Shown: in pieces, positions 53,348-62,312 of the stretch | How the letters are laid out: every line of letters begins with the position of its first letter | How positions within the stretch are numbered: the first letter of the stretch is position 1 | NCBI GenBank assembly: GCA_037445775.1 | Contig: JBBIJX010000002.1 | Location: 1-64,000, forward strand | Length of the DNA stretch: 64,000 bases | Direction: 5' to 3' | From: JBBUX01 sp037445775 | GTDB lineage: Bacteria > Actinomycetota > Coriobacteriia > Anaerosomatales > PHET01 | Notes under the pieces: model-generated | Told to the model about the DNA's origin: nothing | What the model saw: only the letters and a program-made list of their open reading frames with translations | Databases searched by the model: none | Program-made: the position numbers and the translations under genes

Positions 53348-54264
53348 GCCGCGTGGGTGCGGAGTCCGTGTTCGACGCGTTGTCGCGTACGCTGACAGGC
53401 GTCGTCCGTCGCAACGAGCCACTTGCGCGCCACACGTCCTTTCGCATAGGCGGACCCGCAGCGCTCTATGTCGAATGTGACACTGTGGGCGATCTGGCTG
53501 CGGCGCTGAGCGCGTTGCGCGACAACGGCATCGACTGGACGGTGCTCGGGAAGGGCACGAACGTGCTCGCGTCAGATGCGGGATACGAAGGCGCGGTGCT
53601 CGTCCTTGGACGGGACTTCAAGCATTGGGGGCTCACCGAGGAGCGTTTGAGCTCCGGCGCGGGTGTCATCCTCGGCGTGCTGGTCCAAGCCGCCTTCGGC
53701 GCGGGTATGACGGGCCTGGAGTTCGCCGTGGGTGTACCGGGCACGCTCGGCGGTGCTCTCGTGATGAACGCGGGGGCACGCGACGAGTGGATCGGCGCCA
53801 TCGTCGACTCGGTCACTGTGTACACAGCCGAGGACGGGCTGAGGGTGTTGGGTGGCGCGGAGGTCGCCTGGGGGTACCGGCGGTCGTCGCTGCCCGGGGT
53901 CGTCGTGGAGGCGACGCTGCGACTGGCTGCCGGAGACGCCGACCACATCCGACGTGTCATGGAGGCAAGTCTGCGACGCAGGCGCCGCACTCAGCCGCTC
54001 GCTCAGCCCAGCGCAGGAAGCGTGTTCGTCAACCCGGAAGGTGACTCGGCTGGCCGCCTCATCGAAGCAGCCGGTCTCAAAGGTGCTAGGGTAGGAGGGG
54101 CCGCGGTCTCGGACGTGCATGCGAACTTCATTGTGAACACGGGCGGCGCGACCGCGATTGACGTGCTCGAACTCGTTTCCAGGATTCGTGAGGGCGTCAG
54201 GGAGGCCTATGGCGTCGAACTCAGGCCGGAGATCCGGTTCCTCGGGCGCTTCGAGACCGCGTAG
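53344..54264 (+). CDS. murB: UDP-N-acetylenolpyruvoylglucosamine reductase
   Basis: MurB reduces enolpyruvyl-UDP-GlcNAc to UDP-MurNAc using FAD and NADPH. The 306-residue type II-like protein has RHTSFRIGGPAALYVE, the FAD-binding LGKGTNVLASDAGYEGAVL, GLEFAVGVPGTLGGALVMNAG, the RRSSLPGVVVEATLRL strand, and QPSAGSVFVNPEGDSAGRLI with the catalytic Ser. GTG 53344 overlaps the murC stop; GTG 53353 is an alternative. Its final 56 bases overlap ftsQ. No murA is in the window. Confidence 0.95.
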   Translation: MSRVGAESVFDALSRTLTGVVRRNEPLARHTSFRIGGPAALYVECDTVGDLAAALSALRDNGIDWTVLGKGTNVLASDAGYEGAVLVLGRDFKHWGLTEERLSSGAGVILGVLVQAAFGAGMTGLEFAVGVPGTLGGALVMNAGARDEWIGAIVDSVTVYTAEDGLRVLGGAEVAWGYRRSSLPGVVVEATLRLAAGDADHIRRVMEASLRRRRRTQPLAQPSAGSVFVNPEGDSAGRLIEAAGLKGARVGGAAVSDVHANFIVNTGGATAIDVLELVSRIREGVREAYGVELRPEIRFLGRFETA

Positions 54265-55171
54265 ACGCGTCACCATCGACGCCGAACGCACGAAGCGCGT
54301 CTCGTACGGTGACGGCGGACAGGTATCGTCCCGTGCGACGCCTCCGCGCGCCCGCGCCGACAGAGAGCGGCGCTCGGAGCCCCGAACCGTCTCAGCACAG
54401 GCCGCGCGCGTCGCGGCGGCGAAGCGCAAGGAACGTGAGCGGCGGCAGCGCATCATGCGCGCGAGGCGCGTGGTCGCTGCGTGCGCCGTGGCCGGGCTCG
54501 TGGCGCTCGTCATCTGGGCGGGGTATGCAGTCACTGAGCTGCCGGTCTTCGCCATCGACAGGGTTCAGGTGCAAGGATCGCGGCATTTGAGTACGCAGGA
54601 GGTGTTGGACCTCGCAGCGATACCAAGGGGCGACTCGCTACTTCGCTTGCCGAAGCGGCGGATCGCTTCACGGTTGCTTCAGAGTCCGTGGGTTGAAGAC
54701 GTCAGGATCGACCGGGACCTGCCACGGACGGTGAAGATCGAGCTATCGGAGCGTACTCCGGTCGTGGTGGTCGACGACGGCGGCGCTGAGTTCTGGGTGG
54801 TGTCGGATGATGCCCTGTGGCTCGGCCCACGCAGTGCGACCGAGACCGATCTGCCCGTGGTGCGCGATGCCGAAGTCACGAAGCGACGGACCGGCGCCCG
54901 CGTGTCGTCGCCGGAGATCGCGAATGCGGTCGCGCTCGTTCAGGGTGTTTCCTCAGAGCTGCTTCGGCAGACCCGGTTCATCTCGGCGCCCGCTGTGGAG
55001 CGGACCGCTCTCGTAACCGATGATGACGTCGAGGTCTTCTTCGGTGAGGCGGTCGATGTCGCCACAAAGGACCGAATCGCGCGCGAGATACTGCGGCGCG
55101 AGAAGGGCAAGGTCGTCTACATCAACGTGAGAGTCGTGGAGAGTCCGACCTGGCGCGGGCTTGAACCCTGA
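54209..55171 (+). CDS. ftsQ: Cell division protein FtsQ
   Basis: A 320-residue bitopic divisome protein. It has a long basic cytoplasmic tail of about 85 residues rich in Arg, Ser and Ala, one membrane helix (VVAACAVAGLVALVIWAGYA), a POTRA domain (FAIDRVQVQGSRHLSTQEVL), and a beta domain ending in VYINVRVVESPTWRGLEP. ATG 54209 follows GGAGG (54201-54205), although spacing is short; the frame is open from 54158. It overlaps murB by 56 bases. It is the last gene before the separate ftsZ promoter region; no ftsA follows, as is normal in Actinobacteria. Confidence 0.9.
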   Translation: MASNSGRRSGSSGASRPRRRVTIDAERTKRVSYGDGGQVSSRATPPRARADRERRSEPRTVSAQAARVAAAKRKERERRQRIMRARRVVAACAVAGLVALVIWAGYAVTELPVFAIDRVQVQGSRHLSTQEVLDLAAIPRGDSLLRLPKRRIASRLLQSPWVEDVRIDRDLPRTVKIELSERTPVVVVDDGGAEFWVVSDDALWLGPRSATETDLPVVRDAEVTKRRTGARVSSPEIANAVALVQGVSSELLRQTRFISAPAVERTALVTDDDVEVFFGEAVDVATKDRIAREILRREKGKVVYINVRVVESPTWRGLEP

Positions 55172-55361
55172 GTCGAGTGTGTGGATACGCCCCTTGAACA
55201 GCGAGTTTGTGTGCCGTTCGAGGGAGAATCGAGATTCGTGAGAATTGCGTCTTGCACTTAGGGTAAGGTTTATGCGAAGATTGAGTGTTATGTAATAACC
55301 ATAACGATAAACTAGAGGTTGAGGGTTAGAACGAATCCTGTCCTTCCGGGGGAGGTCTGTG
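55172..55361 (+). promoter_or_regulatory. AT-rich ftsZ promoter region
   Basis: A non-coding stretch of 190 bases, much richer in A and T than its surroundings. AGTGTTATG (55284-55292) and CATAAC (55300-55305) form an inverted pair also seen before mraZ; GTTAT/ATAAC is a tight stem inside it. GAATC/GATTC (55226-55237) is a second inverted repeat. Possible -35 elements are TTGCGT (55245-55250), TTGCAC (55252-55257) and TTGAGT (55281-55286), but none pairs cleanly with a -10. The ftsZ ribosome site GGGGGAGG ends at 55355. Confidence 0.6.
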
Positions 55362-56441
55362 ATGCTCGAAACGGGTGCGAACTACCTTGCGGTCATCAAG
55401 GTGGTCGGTATCGGCGGCGGCGGTACCAACGCTGTCAACCGCATGGTCGAGGCCGGCGTCAAGGGTGTCGAGTTCATTGCGATCAACACCGACGCGCAGG
55501 CGCTGCTCATGTCCGACGCGGACTACAAGGTCCACGTCGGCGTGAATCTGACGAAGGGTTTGGGCGCCGGAGCGGATCCGGATGTCGGGTTCCAGGCGGC
55601 CGAGGAGAATCGCGCGGAGATCAAGGAGGCGCTCCAAGGCGCTGACATGGTGTTCGTGACCGCGGGCCAGGGTGGCGGCACGGGAACGGGGGCCGCACCG
55701 GTGATCGCGCAGATCGCGAAGGAGGAGATCGGTGCCCTGACCGTCGGCGTCGTGACGCGCCCGTTCGCTTTCGAGGGGCGTAAGCGCGCACTGCAGGCTG
55801 ACGATGGCATCAAGCGGCTTCGCGACGTCGTCGACACGCTGATCGTCATTCCGAACGACCGGCTGCTGCAGGTCGCCGAGAAGAAGACGTCCATTCTGGA
55901 CGCGTTTCGCGTCGCCGACGACGTGCTGCGGCAAGGCACGCAAGGCATCACCGACCTCATCACCGTCCCCGGCCTCATCAACCTGGACTTCGCCGACGTG
56001 CGGACGATCATGCAGAACGCTGGCTCCGCACTCATGGGCATCGGTATCGCCACCGGCGACATGCGTGCCCACGAGGCCGCCAAGGCTGCCATCTCGAGCC
56101 CGTTGCTTGAGTCATCGATTCAGGGAGCCCAAGGAGTACTGCTCTCGATCTCGGGCGGCAGCGACCTTGGCCTGTTCGAGGTCAACGAGGCGGCGGAGGT
56201 CGTTGCGGCCGCGGCCGCTCCGGATGCCAACATCATCTTCGGCGCCGTCATCGATGACTCCATGATGGACCAGATCAGGGTCACGGTGATCGCGACCGGT
56301 TTCGACGGCGCCCGAAAGCAGGAAACGATGTCGTTCTCGGCGTTGAGCGAGGATGACGCGGAGACCGGAGTGCCAGCGTTCGAGCCGCTGGGCGACGATG
56401 ATCTCGATATCCCGGCGTTCCTGAAGAAGCGCTCGTACTAG
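55362..56441 (+). CDS. ftsZ: Cell division protein FtsZ
   Basis: The tubulin-like GTPase that forms the division ring. The 359-residue protein has [17 protein letters not shown], the tubulin signature GGGTGTG (residues 104-110), the T7 loop NLDFAD (residues 207-212) that completes the GTPase site, and the C-terminal partner-binding peptide DIPAFLKKR. The linker is short. ATG 55362 follows GGAGG (55351-55355); GTG 55359 is next to it. It has its own upstream region and a strong terminator, so it can be controlled apart from the upstream mur genes. Confidence 0.98.
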   Translation: MLETGANYLAVIKVVGIGGGGTNAVNRMVEAGVKGVEFIAINTDAQALLMSDADYKVHVGVNLTKGLGAGADPDVGFQAAEENRAEIKEALQGADMVFVTAGQGGGTGTGAAPVIAQIAKEEIGALTVGVVTRPFAFEGRKRALQADDGIKRLRDVVDTLIVIPNDRLLQVAEKKTSILDAFRVADDVLRQGTQGITDLITVPGLINLDFADVRTIMQNAGSALMGIGIATGDMRAHEAAKAAISSPLLESSIQGAQGVLLSISGGSDLGLFEVNEAAEVVAAAAAPDANIIFGAVIDDSMMDQIRVTVIATGFDGARKQETMSFSALSEDDAETGVPAFEPLGDDDLDIPAFLKKRSY

Positions 56442-56460
56442 ACGCTCGACGCTTCCTTTT

Positions 56461-56513
56461 GGACCCGGTGGCGACGACGGCCCGACCTCGTCGCCACCGG
56501 GTCCGTCTGTTTG
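56461..56513 (+). terminator. Strong terminator after ftsZ
   Basis: A perfect 17-base stem, GGACCCGGTGGCGACGA (56461-56477) with TCGTCGCCACCGGGTCC (56488-56504), closes a 10-base loop and is followed by T-rich GTCTGTTTG. It is the best intrinsic terminator in the window. Confidence 0.85.
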
Positions 56514-56613
56514 ATCGCCGGGGGCCGCGCCCACTGGCCGCGCTGGGCGCCGCGGGGTGTGCGGCCGGATCCGAACTGCGATGCTGTCGCCGGTGGCGCG
56601 TGGAAGGGCACCG

Positions 56614-57456
56614 ATGACTGAGCAGGTAGATACCGTTCAAAGGCCGTCCCTCGTGCGCCGCGTGCGGGACGGAGTCGCGGTCTGGACCGATGAGGCGCTC
56701 GCGGTCCAGCGTGGGGTGCTCGTCGCATTCTCGGAGCGCGAGGGCGGCGTGAGCGTACCACCGTTCGCATCGCTCAACGTCGCGGCGCACGTTGGTGATG
56801 CGCCGGGCGATGTCGACGAGAACCGGAGCAGACTCTTCGCGGCCTGCGGTTGTGCCGATACCGCTGGCGCGCTGACGATGGCCGATCAGGTCCACGGCAA
56901 GCGGATCGTCACTGTCGGCGTACACGAGGCCGGGTCGGGGAGAAGCGCCGGTGAGGGCGGTCGACCTCCGATCCCGGCGTGCGACGCGCTGATCACGAGC
57001 CTTCCACGCACCCCGCTGCTACTGTGCTTCGCGGACTGCGTGCCCATCGTCGTGGTGGCTCCCGGGCCGGTGGTCGCCGTGGTGCACGCCGGGTGGCGCG
57101 GTGTCCTTGCAGGGCTACCGTTTCGCGCGGTCGGCGCGGTTGCTGAGCAGGCAGGATGCACGCCCTTGCGCTTCCAGGTCTACATCGGTGCCCACATCTG
57201 TCACGAGCACTTCACCATTACAGCCGAGATCATGTCGCATTTCGTTGAAGCCTTTGGTACAGTTGCGCGGGCCGAATCGGGCGGGCTCGACCTCGGCGCC
57301 GTGGTGGATGCATCCCTGACCGACGCAGGAGTCGATCCGTGCAACATCGCACGCCTCGGAGTCTGCACCGCCGAGGCTACCGACCGGTTCTTCTCGTATC
57401 GCGCCGAGGGCGGGCTCACGGGCCGTCACGGCGCGCTCGCGTGCATCGTGCGCTAA
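56614..57456 (+). CDS. pgeF: PgeF/YlmD-family peptidoglycan editing factor
   Basis: A 280-residue protein of the cytoplasmic multicopper-oxidase-like (YfiH/YlmD) family, shown in other bacteria to process purine nucleosides or to remove wrong amino acids from peptidoglycan precursors. Metal and active-site blocks are ADQVHGKRIV, FADCVPIVVV, AVVHAGWRGVLAGL and the late YIGAHICHEHF. ATG 56614 follows GGAAGGG; the frame is open from 56557. It sits after ftsZ as in many Gram-positive division clusters. The pstS start lies inside its 3' end. Confidence 0.88.
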   Translation: MTEQVDTVQRPSLVRRVRDGVAVWTDEALAVQRGVLVAFSEREGGVSVPPFASLNVAAHVGDAPGDVDENRSRLFAACGCADTAGALTMADQVHGKRIVTVGVHEAGSGRSAGEGGRPPIPACDALITSLPRTPLLLCFADCVPIVVVAPGPVVAVVHAGWRGVLAGLPFRAVGAVAEQAGCTPLRFQVYIGAHICHEHFTITAEIMSHFVEAFGTVARAESGGLDLGAVVDASLTDAGVDPCNIARLGVCTAEATDRFFSYRAEGGLTGRHGALACIVR

Positions 57457-58277
57457 TCGCCTTGCTTGTCGTCTGCATCGCCCTGACGGGCTGTGGACGC
57501 GGCGGCAGCCGAGCCGAAGACCAGGTGATCGTGACGGGGTCGACGACGCTGCTTCCCATCGCCGAGCAGGCGGCCGAGCAGTTCCAAGGGCTCAACCCCG
57601 GAACTTCTGTGCTTGTGTCGGGTCTGGGATCGTCCGCAGGTATTGAGGCGGTCATCGCCGGCACGAGCGGGATCGCGACATCCTCGCGTGACCTGAAATC
57701 CGAGGAGGAGGGCCACGGACTGATCGACACCCCGGTCGCCTACGACGGCATTGCTGTCATCGTGAATCCCGGCAACCCCGTCGACGGTCTCACGACGGAG
57801 CAGTTGCGTGCGATCTACGCTGGCGAGATCACGAACTGGAAGGACGTCGGCGGGGCCGACCGCGTTATCGATCTCGTGAACCGCGATGAGGCTTCAGGGA
57901 CGCGTGAGGCTTTCAAGAAGATCGTCATGGGAGACGCGCACTTCGACCGCTCCTCGGTGGTGCTTCCCGGAACCGGCCAGGTGCGCGACGTCGTGTCTCG
58001 CTCGCCCGGCGCCATCGGCTACATCTCGGTGGGCTTTGTCGCCCCGCGGTTCACTAGCACTCTGGTCAAGGCCCTACGCGTCGACGGCGTGAAGCCGAGC
58101 GAAGAGACAGTGGCGTCGCAAGAGTACCCCATCGCACGTACGCTTCACTTCTTCACGAAAGGCGAGCCGACGGCGCTCGCGCACCGCTATATCGACTACG
58201 TCCTGTCCGACGACGTCCAGGACGGCGTCGTGATCGATGCTGGCTTCGTGCCAGTCACCGCGAGGGACAGATTGTGA
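57441..58277 (+). CDS. pstS: Phosphate-binding lipoprotein PstS
   Basis: A 278-residue lipoprotein with signal peptide and lipobox LTGC (Cys18). The phosphate-binding pattern is clear: VTGSTTLLPIAEQAAEQF, ISGIA-type loop TSGIATSSRDLKSEEE, YAGEITNWKDVGG and NRDEASGTREAFKK. GTG 57441 lies 16 bases inside pgeF and gives the signal peptide; there is no ribosome site, so translation is probably coupled to pgeF. The frame is open further upstream only as a shadow of pgeF. pstC follows with a GTGA overlap. Confidence 0.92.
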   Translation: MHRALIALLVVCIALTGCGRGGSRAEDQVIVTGSTTLLPIAEQAAEQFQGLNPGTSVLVSGLGSSAGIEAVIAGTSGIATSSRDLKSEEEGHGLIDTPVAYDGIAVIVNPGNPVDGLTTEQLRAIYAGEITNWKDVGGADRVIDLVNRDEASGTREAFKKIVMGDAHFDRSSVVLPGTGQVRDVVSRSPGAIGYISVGFVAPRFTSTLVKALRVDGVKPSEETVASQEYPIARTLHFFTKGEPTALAHRYIDYVLSDDVQDGVVIDAGFVPVTARDRL

Positions 58278-59179
58278 CGACGCCGAACGGGGTCGCCACA
58301 ACGACGGGCGAGCTCACGCTCGTATCGCGTCAGATGCAGGTCAGGGAGTGGTTGCTGGCAGCTGTCTTCTTCCTTTGCGCGTTCGTAGCCGTGCTCGCGG
58401 TCGCCCTCATCTTCACCTTCGTCGGCTACAAGGCTCTGCCAATCGTCACCGAGGTTGGTCTTTGGCCGTTCCTGTTCGGTAGGGTGTGGGCGTCGTCCGA
58501 AGGCCTGTATGGGATCCTCCCGCTCATCGAGGGCTCGATCGTCGTCACGCTCGGAGCGCTCGCCATTGGTACGCCGCTCGCCGTCGGGACCGCGATCTTC
58601 CTCTCCGAGATAGCGTCACCGGGTGTGCGCGCGATCGTGAGGCCCGCAGTCGAGTTGCTCGCCGGCATTCCGTCGGTCGTGTACGGGTTCTTCGGAGTCG
58701 TCATGCTGCGCCCGCTCATCGGGCGGCTTACTGACGGCATAGGGTTTGGGCCGCTCACCACATGGATCATCCTCGCCATCATGATCGTGCCCACGATCGC
58801 GGCACTGTCAGAAGATGCGCTGCAGTCGATTCCCATGGGAATCCGTGAGGCGAGTTACGCCATGGGGGCCACCCAATGGCAGACGATCCACAAGGTCGTC
58901 GTGCCCGCGGCGAAGATCGGTATCGTGGACGCGATCATCCTCGGCATGGGGCGTGCCGTCGGGGAGACGATGGCGGTGCTCATGCTCATCGGTGGCGCGG
59001 CCGTCTTCTTCGAGGGCATCGGCTCGCCGATGTCGACGCTCACGAGCCAGATCGTCATGGACATGGGTTACTCGACCGGCACTCACCGGACCGCGTTGTT
59101 TGCCATGGCGGCCATCCTCTTCGTCATCTCGATGGGGCTAGTGCTCGCCGTCCGTCTGATCTCACGGGATAAGGAGTGA
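58274..59179 (+). CDS. pstC: Phosphate ABC transporter permease PstC
   Basis: A 301-residue permease with six membrane helices after a polar tail of about 25 residues. Family blocks are VWASSEGLYGILPLIEGSIV, PLAVGTAIFLSEIASP, the GIPSVVYGFFGV loop, and EAAxxxG-type EASYAMGATQWQTIHKVVVP, which contacts PstB. GTG 58274 lies in the pstS stop. pstA follows after four bases. Confidence 0.95.
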   Translation: MTTPNGVATTTGELTLVSRQMQVREWLLAAVFFLCAFVAVLAVALIFTFVGYKALPIVTEVGLWPFLFGRVWASSEGLYGILPLIEGSIVVTLGALAIGTPLAVGTAIFLSEIASPGVRAIVRPAVELLAGIPSVVYGFFGVVMLRPLIGRLTDGIGFGPLTTWIILAIMIVPTIAALSEDALQSIPMGIREASYAMGATQWQTIHKVVVPAAKIGIVDAIILGMGRAVGETMAVLMLIGGAAVFFEGIGSPMSTLTSQIVMDMGYSTGTHRTALFAMAAILFVISMGLVLAVRLISRDKE

Positions 59180-59183
59180 TCAG

Positions 59184-60008
59184 GTGGACAAGCGGATCGC
59201 CAACAACATCGCTCTCGCAATCCTGTGGCTGGCGGCTAGCATCACCGTCTTGTTGCTCGGGGCGATCATTCTCTACGTCTTCTACAACGGCGTCCGGGTT
59301 CTGTCGTTCGAGTTCATTCTCACGCGCCCCCATGGGGTCAATGCCGAGGGCGGCATCGGCCCCACGATCGTCGCGACGCTCTACGTCACCGGACTCTCGA
59401 TGCTGATCTGCACGCCGATCGCCGTGCTCGCAGCGGTATACCTGGCCGAGTACGCGAAGCAGGGGCGCATGGTGTCGACGATCCGGTTCGCGGCCGACTC
59501 GCTCGCGAGCGTCCCGTCCATAGTTATGGGACTCTTCGGGTTCGCACTCTTCGTCGAGGCTATGGGCATCGGTCTGTCAATGCTTTCGGCGGCGCTCGCG
59601 CTCTCGCTGCTGATGTTGCCCATCGTCATGCGCGCCACCGAGGAGGCGATCCGCGCCGTTCCCCGCTACATCCGCTGGGGCTCGTACGGCATGGGCGCTA
59701 CAAAGTGGCAGACTGTGAGCCGTGTGGTTCTGCCCGCCGCCGCGCCCCGCATCATCACGGGGATCGTGCTCGCCACTGGCCGTGCGGTGGGGGAGACGGC
59801 TGTCGTCTTCTATACGATGGGCCAGGCGATCCACATCCCGGTGTCGCCGCTCGAGTCTGGGCGCCCGATGACGGTGCATCTCTATCTGCTCGCGGTCGAC
59901 GGCATCAACCTGCCGGCGGCGTACGGGACCGCGCTGCTGCTCATGATCATGATCCTGGCGTTCAACCTGAGCGCACGCTGGATCCTCAAGCGATACCGGA
60001 AGGTGTAG
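59184..60008 (+). CDS. pstA: Phosphate ABC transporter permease PstA
   Basis: A 274-residue permease with six helices. It carries PIAVLAAVYLAEYAKQGR, the SVPSIVMGLFGFALF loop and the coupling segment WGSYGMGATKWQTVSRVVLP. GTG 59184 follows AAGGAG (59171-59176). It pairs with PstC to form the phosphate channel. The next gene pstB starts six bases after its stop. Confidence 0.95.
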   Translation: MDKRIANNIALAILWLAASITVLLLGAIILYVFYNGVRVLSFEFILTRPHGVNAEGGIGPTIVATLYVTGLSMLICTPIAVLAAVYLAEYAKQGRMVSTIRFAADSLASVPSIVMGLFGFALFVEAMGIGLSMLSAALALSLLMLPIVMRATEEAIRAVPRYIRWGSYGMGATKWQTVSRVVLPAAAPRIITGIVLATGRAVGETAVVFYTMGQAIHIPVSPLESGRPMTVHLYLLAVDGINLPAAYGTALLLMIMILAFNLSARWILKRYRKV

Positions 60009-60014
60009 GCACAG

Positions 60015-60842
60015 ATGAACCCGACGCCACAGATGGTCGCGCACCTCCGTCACGGTCGCCTCGACGTAGGGGCGTCGAAGATCAGCGTGACCGGACTGGA
60101 CTTCTGGTACAGCGACTTCAATGCGCTGACGAACATCAGTGTCGAGATCCGCAAGGGGGCGGTCACCGCGTTCATCGGGCCCTCGGGATGCGGAAAGTCG
60201 ACGTTCCTGAGGTGCATGAACCGCATGAACGACCTGATTCCGGGCACGCGCGTCGAAGGTACGATGCTTCTGGACGGCGCGGACATCTACGGCTCGGGCG
60301 TGGATCCGGTCGATCTGCGCCGAAGGGTCGGGATGATCTTCCAGCAGCCCAACCCGTTCCCCCAGTCCATCTACGACAACATCGCCTACGGGCCGCGTCT
60401 GCAGGGCGTGAAGAAGAAGAGCGATATCGATCACATCGTCGAGGAGTCATGCAAGCGCGCTAACCTCTGGAAGGAGGTGAAGGACATCCTCGGACGCGGA
60501 GGACTGACACTCTCCGGAGGTCAACAGCAGCGTTTGTGCATCGCCCGCGTGCTTGCGGTGCAGCCTGAGGTGCTTCTGATGGATGAGCCGTGCTCGGCCA
60601 TCGACCCGACAAGCGTCCAGAAGATCGAGGACCTGATGGCCGAGATCAAGGACGACGTGACGATCGTCATCGTGACGCACAACATGCAACAGGCGGCTCG
60701 CGTGAGCGACTTCACCGCGTTCTTCCTGCAGGAAGTCGCCGGCGAGCCGGCTGTGCTCGTGGAGTTTGGCCGCACGAGCGAGATCTTCACGAGCCCTTCC
60801 GACAAGCGGACGGAAGACTACATCACGGGCCGGTTCGGCTAG
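60015..60842 (+). CDS. pstB: Phosphate ABC transporter ATPase PstB
   Basis: The energising subunit of the high-affinity phosphate importer, 275 residues. It has Walker [10 protein letters not shown], the [21 protein letters not shown]-loop, signature [15 protein letters not shown] and the PstB-type Walker [13 protein letters not shown], then a [14 protein letters not shown]-loop. Polar residues 1-20 form an N-terminal extension. It is followed by a 102-base gap with a palindrome and a promoter element before phoU. Confidence 0.96.
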   Translation: MNPTPQMVAHLRHGRLDVGASKISVTGLDFWYSDFNALTNISVEIRKGAVTAFIGPSGCGKSTFLRCMNRMNDLIPGTRVEGTMLLDGADIYGSGVDPVDLRRRVGMIFQQPNPFPQSIYDNIAYGPRLQGVKKKSDIDHIVEESCKRANLWKEVKDILGRGGLTLSGGQQQRLCIARVLAVQPEVLLMDEPCSAIDPTSVQKIEDLMAEIKDDVTIVIVTHNMQQAARVSDFTAFFLQEVAGEPAVLVEFGRTSEIFTSPSDKRTEDYITGRFG

Positions 60843-60857
60843 GACAAGGTCTCCAAC

Positions 60858-60872
60858 GGACGTGTCACGTCC
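60858..60872. repeat. 15-base palindrome between pstB and phoU
   Basis: GGACGTG and CACGTCC form a perfect inverted repeat around a single T. It lies about 40 bases upstream of the phoU -10 candidate, which fits a regulator site. It could instead be a weak end signal for pstB, but the loop is too small for a good hairpin. Confidence 0.6.
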
Positions 60873-60900
60873 GTGAAACATCTCCTCCTCCGCATCGGAA

Positions 60901-60906
60901 TATACT
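60901..60906 (+). promoter_or_regulatory. Candidate -10 element for phoU
   Basis: TATACT would start a transcript near 60913, about 32 bases before the phoU ATG. No good -35 is visible, which would suit activator-dependent control from the palindrome upstream. Confidence 0.45.
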
Positions 60907-60944
60907 GAGAGGAGCGAACGTGCCGTCTGTGAAGGAGCGCATCC

Positions 60945-61610
60945 ATGCGTGAGCAATTCACCCAAGAGCTCGCCGACCTCCACGCCGAAGTCGTCGACAT
61001 CGTCGCCGCTGTGACGTTTGCGACGCGATCGTCGGTCACGTCGCTCATCGAGGGTGACGTGGATGCTGCGGACGCCGTGATCGCCGGCGACGACAGCATC
61101 GATCACCGCTGCCTCGGCGTTGAGGAGCGAGTCCTCGAGACGATCGCGACGCAGTTCCCGGTCGCTCGCGACCTGCGGCTCCTCCAGTCTCTTGCGTATA
61201 TCGCGATGCACCTCGAGCGCATGGCCGATCTAGCTGTGAACATCTCCAAGGCGACGCGTCGCACCGCGTCGAGGCGCGGCCCGCAGACGCTCTACGATCT
61301 CATTCAGGCGCAGGGCAACCTCGTCTACCGCGTGCTCGACGCCACGCGCGAGGCGCTTGCTGAAAGCGACCTCGACCTCGCGCGCAAGCTCCCGGATCTC
61401 GACGAGCCCATAGACCACCTGTACAAGCAGTTCTTCCGCGAGCTGGCGCGTCTGCACGACGAGGAGGACATCGAATGGGCCTCATCGATGGTTCTTGCGA
61501 GCAGGTATCTCGAGCGGATCGCTGATAACGCGGTCGACATCGGCGAGCGGATCGCCTACCTCATCACTGGTGAGCGCGACGGGGCCTCGGACGCCGCACC
61601 CGGGGCGTAG
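60945..61610 (+). CDS. phoU: Phosphate signalling protein PhoU
   Basis: A 221-residue all-helical protein with two three-helix PhoU repeats. Metal-binding D/E-x-x-x-D-like patterns appear in each repeat, near EGDVDAADAVIAGDDSID and SDLDLARKLPDLDEPID. PhoU connects Pst to a PhoR-type kinase and represses phosphate uptake. No phoR-phoB pair is in the window. ATG 60945 follows GAAGGAG (60931-60937). yggS starts three bases after its stop. Confidence 0.93.
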   Translation: MREQFTQELADLHAEVVDIVAAVTFATRSSVTSLIEGDVDAADAVIAGDDSIDHRCLGVEERVLETIATQFPVARDLRLLQSLAYIAMHLERMADLAVNISKATRRTASRRGPQTLYDLIQAQGNLVYRVLDATREALAESDLDLARKLPDLDEPIDHLYKQFFRELARLHDEEDIEWASSMVLASRYLERIADNAVDIGERIAYLITGERDGASDAAPGA

Positions 61611-61613
61611 GCG

Positions 61614-62291
61614 ATGAGCGCTATCGCTGCCCGCTATGAGGCGGTCAGGCGTCACGTAGCCGACGCTGCGGACGTCTCAGGGCGCGACCCCGGCGACGTC
61701 ACAGTGGTCGCGGTGACCAAGACGGTCGGTATCGACGAGATCCGACACGCGCTCGACGCGGGGATCGCGGACTTCGGTGAGAACCGTGTGCAGGAGTTCC
61801 TAGGCAAGCACGGGCTGTTCCCAGGGGCTCGATGGCACTTCATCGGGACACTCCAGACGAACAAGGTCAAAGACGTCGTGGGCCGCGCGTGTCTCATCCA
61901 TTCGGTCGACTCATTCCGGCTGCTGGCCGAGATCGCGCGCCGGGCGACCGCAGCCGCCGTGCGGCAGGACGTCCTGTTGCAGGTCAACGTCAGTGGCGAG
62001 ACTTCGAAGCACGGCTTCGCCGCCGGTGAGGTGCGCGACGCGCTTATCGACGCCTCGACGATGACCGGCATCCGTGTTCGCGGGCTCATGACGATGGCAC
62101 CTCTGGGCCGGGCGGAAGATGCGCGGGCGGTCTTTCGCGGCCTGAAGGAGGTCCGAGACTCGCTGCGGGAGATGCCCCTCAATGGTGTAGAGTTAGACGA
62201 GCTGTCGATGGGCATGTCCAACGACTACCGCGTCGCCGTGGAGGAGGGCGCCACGATCGTGCGCGTGGGGCGGTCCATCTTCGGCAGGTAG
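61614..62291 (+). CDS. yggS: PLP homeostasis protein YggS
   Basis: A 225-residue fold-III PLP-binding protein of the YggS/PLPBP family, which buffers pyridoxal phosphate. Lys in VVAVTKTVGIDEI is the PLP attachment site; FGENRVQEFLGK, WHFIGTLQTNKVK, LQVNVSGETSKHGF, LMTMAPL and LSMGMSNDYRVAVEEGATIVRVG are family blocks. ATG 61614. In other Gram-positives it follows pgeF directly and precedes sepF; here the pst operon lies between. Confidence 0.94.
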   Translation: MSAIAARYEAVRRHVADAADVSGRDPGDVTVVAVTKTVGIDEIRHALDAGIADFGENRVQEFLGKHGLFPGARWHFIGTLQTNKVKDVVGRACLIHSVDSFRLLAEIARRATAAAVRQDVLLQVNVSGETSKHGFAAGEVRDALIDASTMTGIRVRGLMTMAPLGRAEDARAVFRGLKEVRDSLREMPLNGVELDELSMGMSNDYRVAVEEGATIVRVGRSIFGR

Positions 62292-62312
62292 GGACGACAG
62301 AGGGAGCATCAC

